A stretch of DNA of 64,000 nucleotides from Curtobacterium guangdongense (GTDB taxonomy: Bacteria; Actinomycetota; Actinomycetes; Actinomycetales; Microbacteriaceae): NCBI RefSeq assembly GCF_049341845.1, contig NZ_JBMPIT010000003.1:310001-374000 (forward strand), in the 5' to 3' direction. The position numbers were made by a program, and so were the translations under genes. Shown piece by piece: positions 8,003 to 15,955 of this stretch; the first letter of the stretch is position 1; each line of letters starts with the position of its first letter. Under the pieces are notes generated by a model. That model searched no databases. It was given only the letters and a program-made list of their open reading frames with translations, and was not told the DNA's origin.

Positions 8003-9057
8003 CGGACTCGCTCCACCAGCTCGGACACGAGCGTCTCCAGCCGGTCCGCGAGGTCGTACGGCAGCGCCGCGAGTTCGGCGCGGGCCAGGGCGGTGTGCTC
8101 CTCGACCCGTGCGAGCGCAGCGTCCCTTGCCCCGCAGGACGTCAGGAGCGCGCGCATCGCACTCGCGCGATCCTCGGTCAGGTGCGGGTCGCCGAGGTAC
8201 GGCGCGAGCTCGGACCAGCAGTCGGTCGTCGCTGCGTAGGCGATGAGCATCGTGCGCTTGCCCTCACGCAGGTCCCCGATCGCGGTCTTGCCCGTCGCGG
8301 CCTCGTCCCCGAAGACCCCGAGCAGGTCGTCGACGATCTGGTAGGCGATGCCGATCTCACGGCCGAAGGCACCGAGCGCGGCGACGATCGACTCGTCCGC
8401 GCCGGCGAGGACCGCACCGGACTGCAACGGCGCCTCGAACGAGTACACGCTCGTCTTCGCCCGCTCCATCTGGAGGACCTCGTCCACCGTCGGCATCACG
8501 CCGTGGCTGAGGTCGACGTCGGCCATCTCACCCGCGGCGCTCGCGAACACGGCGTCGTCGAACAGGTCGAGCAGGCGGGTGCGACGGTCGCCCGTGACGC
8601 CGCTCGACTCGATGAAGCGCGGGGCTCCGGCGAGCGCCAGGTCCCCGGCGATCACGGCGGCGCTCATCCCCCGGTGCTCGGCGATCGGCAGCGGGAGCCC
8701 ACCCGTCGTGCCCGTGTCGCGGAAGGCTCCTGCGACGTTCGGCTGCCCGCGGCGGGACCAGTCCCGGTCGATGACGTCGTCGTGCACCACCAGCGCGGTG
8801 TGCAGCAGTTCGTACGCGGCCGCGATGTGCGACGCGGCGTGCACGTCGTCGCCGCCGAGTCCGGCGTACGCGGTGAGCACCATGCGCGGTCGGAAGCGCT
8901 TGCCGCCCATGCTCGCCTTGCGGAGCACCCGCCAGAGTTCCTCGGAAGGACGCCCGAACGCCTGTGCCCTGCCCGAGGACACGGTGAAGAAGCGCTCGAG
9001 GCACGCATCGACCAGAGCGAGGTCGATCGGCGCCACGGTGGCCGCTTCGTCCGTCAT
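7999..9057 (-). CDS. crtE: Geranylgeranyl diphosphate synthase
   Basis: 352 residues. The first aspartate-rich motif HDDVIDRDW (Asp93, Asp94) sits after the GGKRFRP substrate-binding region (residues 51-57), and the second, QIVDDLLGVFGD, lies near residue 240. It makes GGPP from IPP and allylic diphosphates for CrtB. It is the first gene of the leftward crt operon. The ATG at 9057 is only 21 bp from the idi ATG and has no Shine-Dalgarno sequence; a TAGATT box 6 bp upstream suggests a leaderless mRNA. The homologous gene in corynebacteria is called crtE or idsA. Confidence 0.93.
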   Translation of the reverse strand: MTDEAATVAPIDLALVDACLERFFTVSSGRAQAFGRPSEELWRVLRKASMGGKRFRPRMVLTAYAGLGGDDVHAASHIAAAYELLHTALVVHDDVIDRDWSRRGQPNVAGAFRDTGTTGGLPLPIAEHRGMSAAVIAGDLALAGAPRFIESSGVTGDRRTRLLDLFDDAVFASAAGEMADVDLSHGVMPTVDEVLQMERAKTSVYSFEAPLQSGAVLAGADESIVAALGAFGREIGIAYQIVDDLLGVFGDEAATGKTAIGDLREGKRTMLIAYAATTDCWSELAPYLGDPHLTEDRASAMRALLTSCGARDAALARVEEHTALARAELAALPYDLADRLETLVSELVERVR

Positions 9058-9078
9058 TCAACTAATCTATCGAGACAG
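9058..9078. promoter_or_regulatory. Overlapping divergent promoters for crtE and idi
   Basis: This 21-bp gap is all that separates two divergent start codons. On the plus strand TAATCT (9063-9068) is a good -10 box with the idi ATG 10 bp further on. On the minus strand TAGATT (9069-9064) ends 6 bp before the crtE ATG. The two -10 boxes overlap, so the promoters should compete. With no room for a ribosome site, both transcripts are probably leaderless. The -35 regions would lie inside the opposite coding sequences. Confidence 0.6.
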
Positions 9079-9612
9079 ATGAGCCAATTCCCGGAAACCG
9101 TGGTGCTACTCGCCGACGACCGTACCCCGATCGGCGTGGCGGACAAGTTCACGGTGCACACAGACCACACGCCCCTCCACCTGGCGTTCAGCTGCCACGT
9201 GACCAACGAGGCGGGCGACATCCTCGTGACCCGTCGCGCGCTGGCGAAGAAGACCTGGCCGGGGGTGTGGACGAACTCGTTCTGCGGACACCCCGGTCCC
9301 GACGAGTCGTTCGAGGACGCCATCGCCCGGCGTGCCGCACGCGAGCTGGGCATGACGCTCCACAGCATCGAGGAGGTCCTGCCGGACTTCCGCTACCGCG
9401 CGGTCGACGCGTCGGGCATCGTCGAGAACGAGGTCTGCCCGGTGTTCCGCGCGGTCGCCGACCACGACCCGGAGCCCGCCGACGACGAGGTGTCCGAGTG
9501 GGTGTGGCTCTCCGAGGAGAAGCTGCGCGCCGCGGTCTCGGCAGCGCCGTTCGCGTTCAGCCCGTGGCTCGGCTGGCAGCTCGCCGAACTGCCGGTCCGC
9601 GCCCTCGACTGA
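9079..9612 (+). CDS. idi: Isopentenyl-diphosphate delta-isomerase, type I
   Basis: 177 residues. It is a Nudix-fold protein with HLAFSCHVTN at about 30-40. TNSFCGHP near residue 70 carries the catalytic Cys, and the Glu of the NEVCP region follows later. It interconverts IPP and DMAPP, supplying the allylic starter for CrtE and the C5 donor for CrtEb. The frame is open far upstream, but ATG 9079 gives the standard family length and begins just after the putative -10 box. No ribosome site is visible. Divergent placement next to crtE is consistent with co-regulation of precursor supply and pigment synthesis. Confidence 0.94.
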   Translation: MSQFPETVVLLADDRTPIGVADKFTVHTDHTPLHLAFSCHVTNEAGDILVTRRALAKKTWPGVWTNSFCGHPGPDESFEDAIARRAARELGMTLHSIEEVLPDFRYRAVDASGIVENEVCPVFRAVADHDPEPADDEVSEWVWLSEEKLRAAVSAAPFAFSPWLGWQLAELPVRALD

Positions 9613-9634
9613 CCCCCAGCCGGACGCACCGACA

Positions 9635-10216
9635 ATGGTGCACATGACTGCAGCGGCGCACGTGCTCGACCAGCTCGGGGACGACCCGGTGATCGCGAGC
9701 GTGAAGGACGACGCCGCCCTCGCTTCGGTGCTCGAGTCCGACCGCGCCGTCGTGTTCGTGCTCTACGGCAGCGTGCTCGACATCGCCGACATCGTGCAGC
9801 GCTGCAAGGACGCCGGCAAGACGGTGCTCGTCGACGTCGACCTGCTCGACGGGTTCGCCGCGCGGGACGTCGTCGTGACGTGGATCGCCCGGCACACCGT
9901 GGCCGACGGGGTCCTCTCCGCGAAGTCGAACCTCGTCCGCGCCGCCAAGCGTGCCGGACTGGTCGCCGTGCAGCGGTTCTTCCTCGTCGACTCGTTCTCG
10001 TACCACCAGCTCCCCCGCGTCGTCGAGCAGGCGAAGCCCGACGCGATCGAGATCCTGCCCGGCTGCATGCCGCGGGTGATCACCTGGCTGCGGGACGACA
10101 CCGACGTCCCGCTCATCGCCGGTGGACTGGTCTGCGACAAGGCGGACGTGATGGCCGCCCTCGGCGCCGGTGCCGTGGCGGTCGCGTCGTCGAACCGCGA
10201 CGTCTGGGGCATGTGA
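9635..10216 (+). CDS. GlpP/YgcP-family antiterminator-like protein
   Basis: 193 residues; ATG 9644 (MTAAAHV) is an equally possible start. It matches the glycerol-3-phosphate responsive antiterminator family. DGVLSAKSNLVRAAKRAGLVAVQRFFLVDS (residues about 91-120) corresponds to the DGIIST...AIQR(I/L)FLLDS block. EILPGCMPRVI and PLIAGGLVCDKADVMAALGAGAVAVASSN complete the TIM-barrel-like phosphate site. Bacillus GlpP binds leader RNA of glp operons and prevents termination; E. coli ygcP is an uncharacterised homologue. It is 20 bp after idi and about 7 kb from a leader terminator (17280-17337) that is a plausible target. The effector is unknown. Confidence 0.85.
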   Translation: MVHMTAAAHVLDQLGDDPVIASVKDDAALASVLESDRAVVFVLYGSVLDIADIVQRCKDAGKTVLVDVDLLDGFAARDVVVTWIARHTVADGVLSAKSNLVRAAKRAGLVAVQRFFLVDSFSYHQLPRVVEQAKPDAIEILPGCMPRVITWLRDDTDVPLIAGGLVCDKADVMAALGAGAVAVASSNRDVWGM

Positions 10217-10249
10217 CCCCAGGCGCCGCGGTCCGTGTTCACCGACGAC

Positions 10250-10708
10250 TCAGAGCCATTTGCTCCCCGAGCAGTGCGGGTACGTCGGGAAGCCCGAGTA
10301 CGTCAGCGTGAACGTGTGCTCGATCGAGTTGCCCGCGGGCACGGTGGCGGTGGTCGACGCGCCGAGGTCGTGCCAGGCGTTGTCCGACGTCAACTTGGTC
10401 TCGGTGAGCCAGGACCCGCCGTTGATGCCGAGCTGCACCTCGCCGGTCTTGTTCGTCTGACCGTGCGCAGGTGAGAGCTTGTACTGGTCGATCGTCGCCG
10501 TGTACGCGGAGCCCTCGCGTGTCCACGAGACCTTGATCTCCCCGCCGGGGATCCCGCCGCACCCGGTCGTGAAGGTGCCGGAGGCCGCGGGAGCAACGTC
10601 CGAGATCGCCACGGACGGCGCCGCGGCGGCTGGTGCTGCGATGGCCGTCGCGGCCGTGGCTGCGGTCACCGCGACCAGGACGAGTGAGCGGAGTGAGTTC
10701 GTGCGCAT
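10250..10708 (-). CDS. Small exported protein of unknown function
   Basis: 152 residues with a clear Sec signal peptide (MRTNSLRSLVLVAVTAATAATAIAAPAAAA, cleavage expected after an AxA near residue 28). The mature part has two cysteines (TTGCGG and YPHCSGS) that could form a disulfide, and a strand-rich, Thr/Ser-rich composition like a single immunoglobulin-like domain. The ribosome site GAAGGAGA precedes the ATG at a good distance. It is convergent with the GlpP-like gene. I do not recognise the family. Confidence 0.8.
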   Translation of the reverse strand: MRTNSLRSLVLVAVTAATAATAIAAPAAAAPSVAISDVAPAASGTFTTGCGGIPGGEIKVSWTREGSAYTATIDQYKLSPAHGQTNKTGEVQLGINGGSWLTETKLTSDNAWHDLGASTTATVPAGNSIEHTFTLTYSGFPTYPHCSGSKWL

Positions 10709-10845
10709 GACATCTCCTTCGATGTGACACCGGGGTATACGGTTGGAACTTCACATTAGGTATGTCGGTTGCGTTTGGGAATCGCGGACGAGAGGCGTAC
10801 GCTCGGCCGTTGGCTGCGGGACATTCCGCTGCAAGGACGAACCAG

Positions 10846-10942
10846 AAGGGCAGGTGAGGCGCGATGTCGGGTGACCATCCTCGTGCGGGCCGGCTGCCCC
10901 TGACGGTCGTCGTGCCCACGCGCTGAACCACGCCCACGCCCC
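10846..10942 (+). promoter_or_regulatory. Possible M-box (ykoK) magnesium riboswitch in the corA leader
   Basis: The 289-bp leader before corA contains AGGTGAGGC (10852-10860). GGGCAG, just upstream, can pair with CTGCCC further on (10893-10898 region). Then comes GACGGTCGTC with GCCCACGCGCTGAACCACG, which resembles the GUC-loop-GACGCC-A...CAACAG core of the M-box family. The downstream gene is a magnesium transporter, which fits. The match was made by eye and the peripheral helices were not confirmed, so this is a candidate only. Confidence 0.4.
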
Positions 10943-10997
10943 GGACGTCGATCCGGGTCGTCTCGCGCCTGCCTGCTCCCGACCGAAGGAGCACAGC

Positions 10998-12053
10998 ATG
11001 GCAATGATCGACAACGCGATCTACGTCGACGGACGTCGCGTCGAGTCGTCATCGACCCTGTCGCTCGATGCACGACGGGACTGCGACCTCGCGTGGATCG
11101 GGCTGCTGCGCCCGGATCCACGTGAGCTGGAGTCCGTCGCGACGGAGTTCGACCTGCACGAGAACGCCGTCGAGGACGCGATGAAGGGTCACCAGCGCGC
11201 GAAGCTCGAGCGCTACGGCGACACCCTGTTCGTGGTGCTGCGTCCGGCCTGGTACGACGCCGACCAGGGCACCGTCGAGTTCGGCGAGGTGCACCTCTTC
11301 GTCGGGGACCGCTTCGTGGTGAGCGTCCGGCACGCCGACCGCCCGGACCTCGCCGCCCTGCGCGCACGGGTCGAGCAGGACCCCGAGTTCCTCGCGAAGG
11401 GATCGGAGGCAGTGACCGCTGCGGTGCTCGACGAGGTCGTGGACGGCTACGCCCCGGTCGTCGAGGTGCTGCAGGACGAGATCGACGAGATCGAGGACCA
11501 GCTCTTCGCCGGCCACGTCGCCGCCGACGTCTCGAAGCGGATCTACCAGCTCCTCAGCGAGGTCCTGGCGTTCCAGCGTGCGACGAAGCCGGTCCCCGCG
11601 ATGGTGCGTGGGCTGCTCCGCGGGGCCGACAAGTACGCGGTCGACGAGGACGTCCAGCACCGGCTGCGCGACGTGATGGACCACGCGCTGCGGGTGACCG
11701 AGCGCATCGACTCGTTCCGCGCGCTGCTCGAGAACGCCCTGACCCTGCACTCGACCCTGGTGTCGCAAGAGCAGAACGAGGCCATGCGGCGGATGACCAG
11801 CGCGAGCCTGGCGCAGGGCGAGGAGAGCCGGCAGCTCGCCCGTGCCGCGCACCAGCAGGGCGAAGAGGTGAAGAAGATCTCATCGTGGGCGGCGATCCTG
11901 TTCGCGCCGGGGCTCATCGCCGGCGTCTACGGGATGAACTTCGACCACATGCCCGAGCTGCACTGGCGGTACGGCTACCCGGCCGCGATCGTCGCGATGC
12001 TCGCCCTGGCGGGCGTGCTGTGGGTGGTCTTCCGCAAGCGGAACTGGCTGTAG
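10998..12053 (+). CDS. corA: CorA-family magnesium/cobalt transporter
   Basis: 351 residues. The long N-terminal cytoplasmic domain is rich in charged helices, including the DEIDEIEDQLF coiled-coil region. At the C-terminus, two transmembrane helices flank the signature GMNF at residues 312-315 (YGMNFDHMPEL). The basic end KRNWL is typical. Mg2+ enters through the homopentamer pore and binds between cytoplasmic domains to close it. GAAGGAG precedes the ATG by about 6 bp. The leader may carry an M-box. A perfect palindrome follows the stop. Confidence 0.95.
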   Translation: MAMIDNAIYVDGRRVESSSTLSLDARRDCDLAWIGLLRPDPRELESVATEFDLHENAVEDAMKGHQRAKLERYGDTLFVVLRPAWYDADQGTVEFGEVHLFVGDRFVVSVRHADRPDLAALRARVEQDPEFLAKGSEAVTAAVLDEVVDGYAPVVEVLQDEIDEIEDQLFAGHVAADVSKRIYQLLSEVLAFQRATKPVPAMVRGLLRGADKYAVDEDVQHRLRDVMDHALRVTERIDSFRALLENALTLHSTLVSQEQNEAMRRMTSASLAQGEESRQLARAAHQQGEEVKKISSWAAILFAPGLIAGVYGMNFDHMPELHWRYGYPAAIVAMLALAGVLWVVFRKRNWL

Positions 12054-12065
12054 CCGACACACGAC

Positions 12066-12107
12066 GGACGGGAGGCACGGTGCGGGCCCGCACCGTGCCT
12101 CCCGTCC
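12066..12107. terminator. Perfect 42-bp palindrome between convergent corA and kinase genes
   Basis: The two 21-bp arms (12066-12086 and 12087-12107) are exact inverted repeats with no spacer, beginning GGACGGGAGGCACGG. There is no T-tract on either side. It lies 12 bp after the corA stop and 8 bp before the kinase stop, so it can serve as a bidirectional terminator. It belongs to the GACGGGAGGC palindrome family also found at 18727, 23183, 43190 and 59273. Confidence 0.75.
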
Positions 12108-12115
12108 GTCCGTGC

Positions 12116-13543
12116 TCAGCCGACGATCGCGGCCGTCCTGCGGTAGACCGCGTCGGTGTGCGCCGTGACGTCGGCATGGACCGCGCGCAGCGCGTCGTAC
12201 ACCGCCGCGTGCTCCGGCCGCGGGGCGGTCCGGTCCCGCTCGACGACCATCGCCTCGGCAGCGGCGGCGAAGGAGGGGTGCACGCCCGTCGCGACGGCCG
12301 CGCAGATCGCTGCCCCGCGGCTGGCCGCACTGTCGCCGACGACGCGGATCGTCGGGACCTGGAACACGTCGGCCATGACCTGCATCATCAGGTCGGACGA
12401 CGAGCCGCCGCCCGACACGACGACGCGCTCGTACGCGATGCCGAGCTCGCCGCCCATCGCGTCCGCACGATCGCGCATCGTCATCGCGATGCCCTCGAGG
12501 ATCGACCGGTACACGTGGGCCCGGCCCTGGCGTCCGTCGAAGCCGAGGATGCTGCCCTTCCGGAACGTCGCGTCGTCCGGCGCGAGCCAGTCGAGCACCG
12601 TCAGGAGACCGTCCGACCCGGCCGGCACCGCTGTCGCTTCGCGGTTGAGCAGGTCCTCGACCCGCTCACCCGCGGCAGCCGCCTCGGCCTCGGTCCCGGA
12701 GCCGAGCAGGTCGCGGAACCAGCTGACGGTCCACATGCCGCGCCGGATCCCGCCGCTCTCGTAGAGGTAGCGGCCGGGTTCGGACCCGAAGTTCGTCCAG
12801 GATTCGGTCGCGTCGCCGATGTTCCGCGCGCCGACGGACATCCCGGCGATGTACGTGCCGAGCGAGACGAGCAGCGTCGACGGGTCGAGGAGTCCGCAGC
12901 CGAGCGCCTCCACCGCCTTGTCGTTCGCCGTCGCGACGACCGGCAGCCCGACCGGGAGCCCCGTCGCCGCACTCGCCTCGGCCGTGATCGTGCCGAGGAG
13001 GTCGCCCGGATCGACGAGTTCGAAGAGCTGCGATCGCTGCATGCCCGTTGCGGCATACGCGGCGGCGTCGGTCGACCAGCGCCACGTGTCGGTGTCGATC
13101 GGCCACATGCCCTGGTAGTTCGCGGCGGTGTCACGGAACGCACCCGTGAGCCGGTGGCCGACGTAGCCGGACGACGTCGTGACCCACGCCACGTCGTCGT
13201 GTTCCGCCTCGAACGGGCGGCCGACGCGGGCATCCATCCAGCTCAGCACGGGCTGGGCGAGCGAGCCGTCGGCGCGGAGCACCGCCCGGCAGAACCGGAT
13301 GGTGCACAGCCCCACCCCGACGATGTCCGCCGGGTCGCCCGTGAACGACGCCATCGCGATGCGGCAGGCCCGTGCGATCGAGTCCCAGAGGTCGTCGTCG
13401 GGGTGCTCCACCACACCGGGTGCCGGCGTGTGGTTCGCCCGCAGCGGTACGCGCCCCTCGGCAGCGACGACGCCCCGCTCGTCGAAGATCGTGACCTTCG
13501 ACGACTGCGAGCCGTTGTCGATGCCGACGAGGTAGGTCGTCAT
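12116..13543 (-). CDS. FGGY-family carbohydrate kinase (YgcE-like)
   Basis: 475 residues. The N-terminal phosphate loop YLVGIDNGSQSSKVTIFD and the late VVVSGGGSSSDLMMQVMADVFQVP block identify the FGGY kinase fold. The order of enzyme families in this operon (kinase, FAD dehydrogenase, SDR, MFS) matches E. coli ygcE-ygcU-ygcW-yqcE, so a YgcE-type kinase of unknown substrate fits better than glycerol kinase or xylulokinase. Its ATG overlaps the stop of the FAD gene (ATGA at 13540-13543), and it is the last gene of the operon. ATP-dependent phosphorylation of a sugar or polyol is inferred from the family. Confidence 0.88.
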   Translation of the reverse strand: MTTYLVGIDNGSQSSKVTIFDERGVVAAEGRVPLRANHTPAPGVVEHPDDDLWDSIARACRIAMASFTGDPADIVGVGLCTIRFCRAVLRADGSLAQPVLSWMDARVGRPFEAEHDDVAWVTTSSGYVGHRLTGAFRDTAANYQGMWPIDTDTWRWSTDAAAYAATGMQRSQLFELVDPGDLLGTITAEASAATGLPVGLPVVATANDKAVEALGCGLLDPSTLLVSLGTYIAGMSVGARNIGDATESWTNFGSEPGRYLYESGGIRRGMWTVSWFRDLLGSGTEAEAAAAGERVEDLLNREATAVPAGSDGLLTVLDWLAPDDATFRKGSILGFDGRQGRAHVYRSILEGIAMTMRDRADAMGGELGIAYERVVVSGGGSSSDLMMQVMADVFQVPTIRVVGDSAASRGAAICAAVATGVHPSFAAAAEAMVVERDRTAPRPEHAAVYDALRAVHADVTAHTDAVYRRTAAIVG

Positions 13544-15051
13544 GCTCGGCCGAAGGTGGTGTCCGGGTCCGCCGCCGCGGGCTGGATCGCGCCGGGCTCG
13601 GGGAAGATCGTGCCCTTGTTCATGATCCCCTTCGGGTCGAACTGCTCCTTGAGGCCGCGCATGATCGCGAACGCCGAGCCGTGCTCCTCCTCGACCCACG
13701 GGGTACGGTACTTGCCGACGCCGTGATGGTGGACCATCGAGCCGCCGTGGCGCAGGGCCTCCTCGACGATGATCGCGTTGAGCGGGATGTGGTACTTCTC
13801 GATCTCCTCTTCCGGGGAGCAGTCGATCCGGTAGTCGTACACGAAGTACATGTTCGTCCCGGTCTGGTAGCTGTGCGACGAGTGGCCGCCCAGCATCGTC
13901 AGGTCCCCGGCGTACGGGTACTCGTTGCGGATGCGCTCGATGACCGCGTCGTAGACGTCGCCGACAGCGGACCAGTCGGCCGAGATCTCGGTCGTGTAGC
14001 CGAGCTGGCGGTCGCGGAGCATGACCTCCTTCTCGGCGTCGATCTTGTCCTGGCCCCAGTTGAGGTTGTCGAACCAGCGCTCGATGTGCGCGGGGTCGAC
14101 GGTTTCGTGCGGGTGCTGGGCGATGACGCGCTCGATCTCGGCGCTCGTGGCCGCGACGATGCCGGCGGGGCCCTCGGCGACGAAGACCACGACGCACTTG
14201 TCCTTCGAGAAGTGCGAGAAGTGCTGGTTGGCGTCCTCCGGCGAGTACAGGCGGACCACCGACGGATGGAAGCCGTTCGTGATGACCTCGCGCAGGATCG
14301 CGATGCCCGTCCGCATGTCGTCGACGAGCGCACCGTGGAACCGGTTGTTCTCCGGCATGTACTTGAAGACCTTGACCGTGACCTCGGTGATGACGCAGAG
14401 CGCACCCTCGTTGCCGATGACCACGTGGCGGATGTCGGGGCCGGCGGAGCGACGCGGGACTGCCTTGATGCGGCGGACGGCGCCACCGGGGAACACGGCC
14501 TCGAGCCCGACGACCATGTCCTCGATCGCACCGTAGAGCGTCGAGAACTGGCCGATCGAGCGGGTCGCGACGAGGCCGCCGTACTGGGCGAGCGGCTTCG
14601 ACTGGGGCGAGTGGCCGGTGGTGAGCCCTCGCAGGCGGAGCTCGTCCTCGAGGCGCTGGAGCGGCACGCCGGCCTGCACCGTGACCTGCATGTTCTCCTC
14701 GTCGACCCGCAGGACGGCGTCCATCCGCGAGCAGTCGAGCACGATGGTGTCGACGACGCTCGTCTCGAGGCCGCCCTCGGTGCCCGTGCGACCGGTGCGG
14801 GGCACGATGTTGACGAGGTTGTCGTTCGCGAAGGCCAGGATCGCGGCGACGTCCTCGGTGGACTCGGCGTTGACGATCGCGACCGGAGCGGGCGCGTCGT
14901 AGATGCCGTGCACCGACTGGTACTTCTTGAAGCGGTCGACGCTGGCGTCCTTGAGGTGCTGCTCGTCGGTGTCGATCTGCTCGGGTCGGACGATCTCGGC
15001 GAGGCGCGCGAGGATCTCGGAGCGGTCGAGGGTGGCGATCGAGTCGATCAT
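13540..15051 (-). CDS. FAD-binding dehydrogenase, alkyl-DHAP synthase/D-lactate dehydrogenase type (YgcU-like)
   Basis: 503 residues from the ATG at 15051, with AAAGG upstream. The FAD-binding type 4 domain includes IVNAESTEDVAAILAFANDN, then NIVPRTGRTGTEGG, and TTGHSPQSKPLAQYGGLVATRSIGQFSTLYG with the conserved glycine-rich pyrophosphate site. The C-terminal part has GHSSHSYQTGTNMYF and the His-rich MVHHHGVGKYR, the region that aligns with the alkylglycerone-phosphate synthase active site. A synthase role is unlikely in a bacterium of this kind, and oxidation of a polyol or hydroxy acid is more probable. A tetranucleotide tract lies between this gene and the upstream SDR gene. Confidence 0.85.
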   Translation of the reverse strand: MIDSIATLDRSEILARLAEIVRPEQIDTDEQHLKDASVDRFKKYQSVHGIYDAPAPVAIVNAESTEDVAAILAFANDNLVNIVPRTGRTGTEGGLETSVVDTIVLDCSRMDAVLRVDEENMQVTVQAGVPLQRLEDELRLRGLTTGHSPQSKPLAQYGGLVATRSIGQFSTLYGAIEDMVVGLEAVFPGGAVRRIKAVPRRSAGPDIRHVVIGNEGALCVITEVTVKVFKYMPENNRFHGALVDDMRTGIAILREVITNGFHPSVVRLYSPEDANQHFSHFSKDKCVVVFVAEGPAGIVAATSAEIERVIAQHPHETVDPAHIERWFDNLNWGQDKIDAEKEVMLRDRQLGYTTEISADWSAVGDVYDAVIERIRNEYPYAGDLTMLGGHSSHSYQTGTNMYFVYDYRIDCSPEEEIEKYHIPLNAIIVEEALRHGGSMVHHHGVGKYRTPWVEEEHGSAFAIMRGLKEQFDPKGIMNKGTIFPEPGAIQPAAADPDTTFGRA

Positions 15052-15090
15052 GAGGGGGGTGCCTTTCGTTGGTCGTGCGGGGTCGTGCTT

Positions 15091-15140
15091 GCGCGTGCGT
15101 GCGTGCGTGCTTGCTTGCTTGCTTGCCTGTGCTTGCTTGC
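15091..15140. repeat. Tetranucleotide repeat tract (GCGT)n(GCTT)n
   Basis: Plus-strand sequence runs as four GCGT units followed by GCTT units, then a short interruption and more GCTT (15091-15140). It lies between the SDR stop (15144) and the ribosome site of the FAD dehydrogenase (15051), that is, in the transcribed spacer of the operon. Such tracts change length by slippage. Here a change would alter spacer length rather than reading frame. Confidence 0.85.
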
Positions 15141-15143
15141 CGG

Positions 15144-15920
15144 TCAGCGCACCAGGTAGCCGCCGTCCACGGTCAGCGTGTGCCCGTTGACGTAGTCGGC
15201 CGCGCGGGACGCCAGGAAGACCGTCGCGCCCATCAGGTCGGCGACGTCGCCCCACCGCCCGGCGGGGATGTGGTCGAGCACGCGCTGGTTCGTCTCCGGG
15301 TTCGCCCTGGTCGCTGCGGTGATCGCGGTGGCGAAGTACCCGGGTGCGATGGCGTTCACCTGGACGTTGTGCTGCGCGAGCTCGTCGCAGTACGCCTTCG
15401 TGAAGCCGACGATGCCGTGCTTCGTGGCCGCGTACGCCGGGGACCACTGGCCGCCGAGGAACGCGAACAGCGACGCGATGTTGATGATCTTGCCCGAGCC
15501 CTGTGCGACGAAGTGCTTCGACGCCGCGTGCCCGAGGGCGAACGGTGCGGTCAGGTTCACGGCGATCATCGGGTCCCACTCGGCGCGGCCGAACTCGTCG
15601 ACGCTCGCGAGCTTGCAGATGCCGGCGGAGTTGACCAGGATGTCGAACCCGCCGAGCCGCTCGATGCAGGTGTCGACGATGCGCTCGGGGGCGTCGTCGG
15701 CGGTGAGGTCGATCTCGAGGAACTCGTACCGACGCCCTTCGCCCTCGACGAGCGCCCGGGTCGTGCCGTCGTCGTCGACGACGCTCGGCACGAACACGTC
15801 GGCGCCGGCCTTGGCGAGCGCGAGCGAGAACGCCTGACCGAGCCCGGAGTTGCCGCCGGTCACGACTGCGGTCTTGCCCGCGAGCGAGAACAGGTCCATC
15901 GAGAAGTCGCGGATGTCCAT
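15144..15920 (-). CDS. SDR-family oxidoreductase (YgcW/KduD-like)
   Basis: 258 residues. It is a classical short-chain dehydrogenase with the cofactor motif TGGNSGLG (about residues 20-27), NSAG (about 98-101), active-site Ser in NIASLFAF and YxxxK as YAATK (about 160-164), and APGYFATAIT after it. The family member KduD oxidises 2-deoxy-gluconate derivatives; E. coli YgcW, in a locus with the same enzyme families, is also annotated this way. It probably performs an NAD-dependent step of the same pathway as the FAD enzyme and kinase. AAAGGA precedes the ATG. Confidence 0.9.
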   Translation of the reverse strand: MDIRDFSMDLFSLAGKTAVVTGGNSGLGQAFSLALAKAGADVFVPSVVDDDGTTRALVEGEGRRYEFLEIDLTADDAPERIVDTCIERLGGFDILVNSAGICKLASVDEFGRAEWDPMIAVNLTAPFALGHAASKHFVAQGSGKIINIASLFAFLGGQWSPAYAATKHGIVGFTKAYCDELAQHNVQVNAIAPGYFATAITAATRANPETNQRVLDHIPAGRWGDVADLMGATVFLASRAADYVNGHTLTVDGGYLVR

Positions 15921-15955
15921 GGAGGGTGGGGTCCTTTCGTGGAAGTGGGGGGGGG

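Noticed and set aside
12116..13543. FGGY kinase as glycerol kinase GlpK
   Set aside because: No glpF or glpD-type glycerol-3-phosphate dehydrogenase is adjacent, and the general features fit the YgcE group better; substrate is left open.
13540..15051. FAD dehydrogenase as a true alkylglycerone-phosphate synthase (ether lipid enzyme)
   Set aside because: The surrounding kinase, SDR and MFS genes form a catabolic set like the E. coli ygc locus, and no ether-lipid acyltransferase is present.
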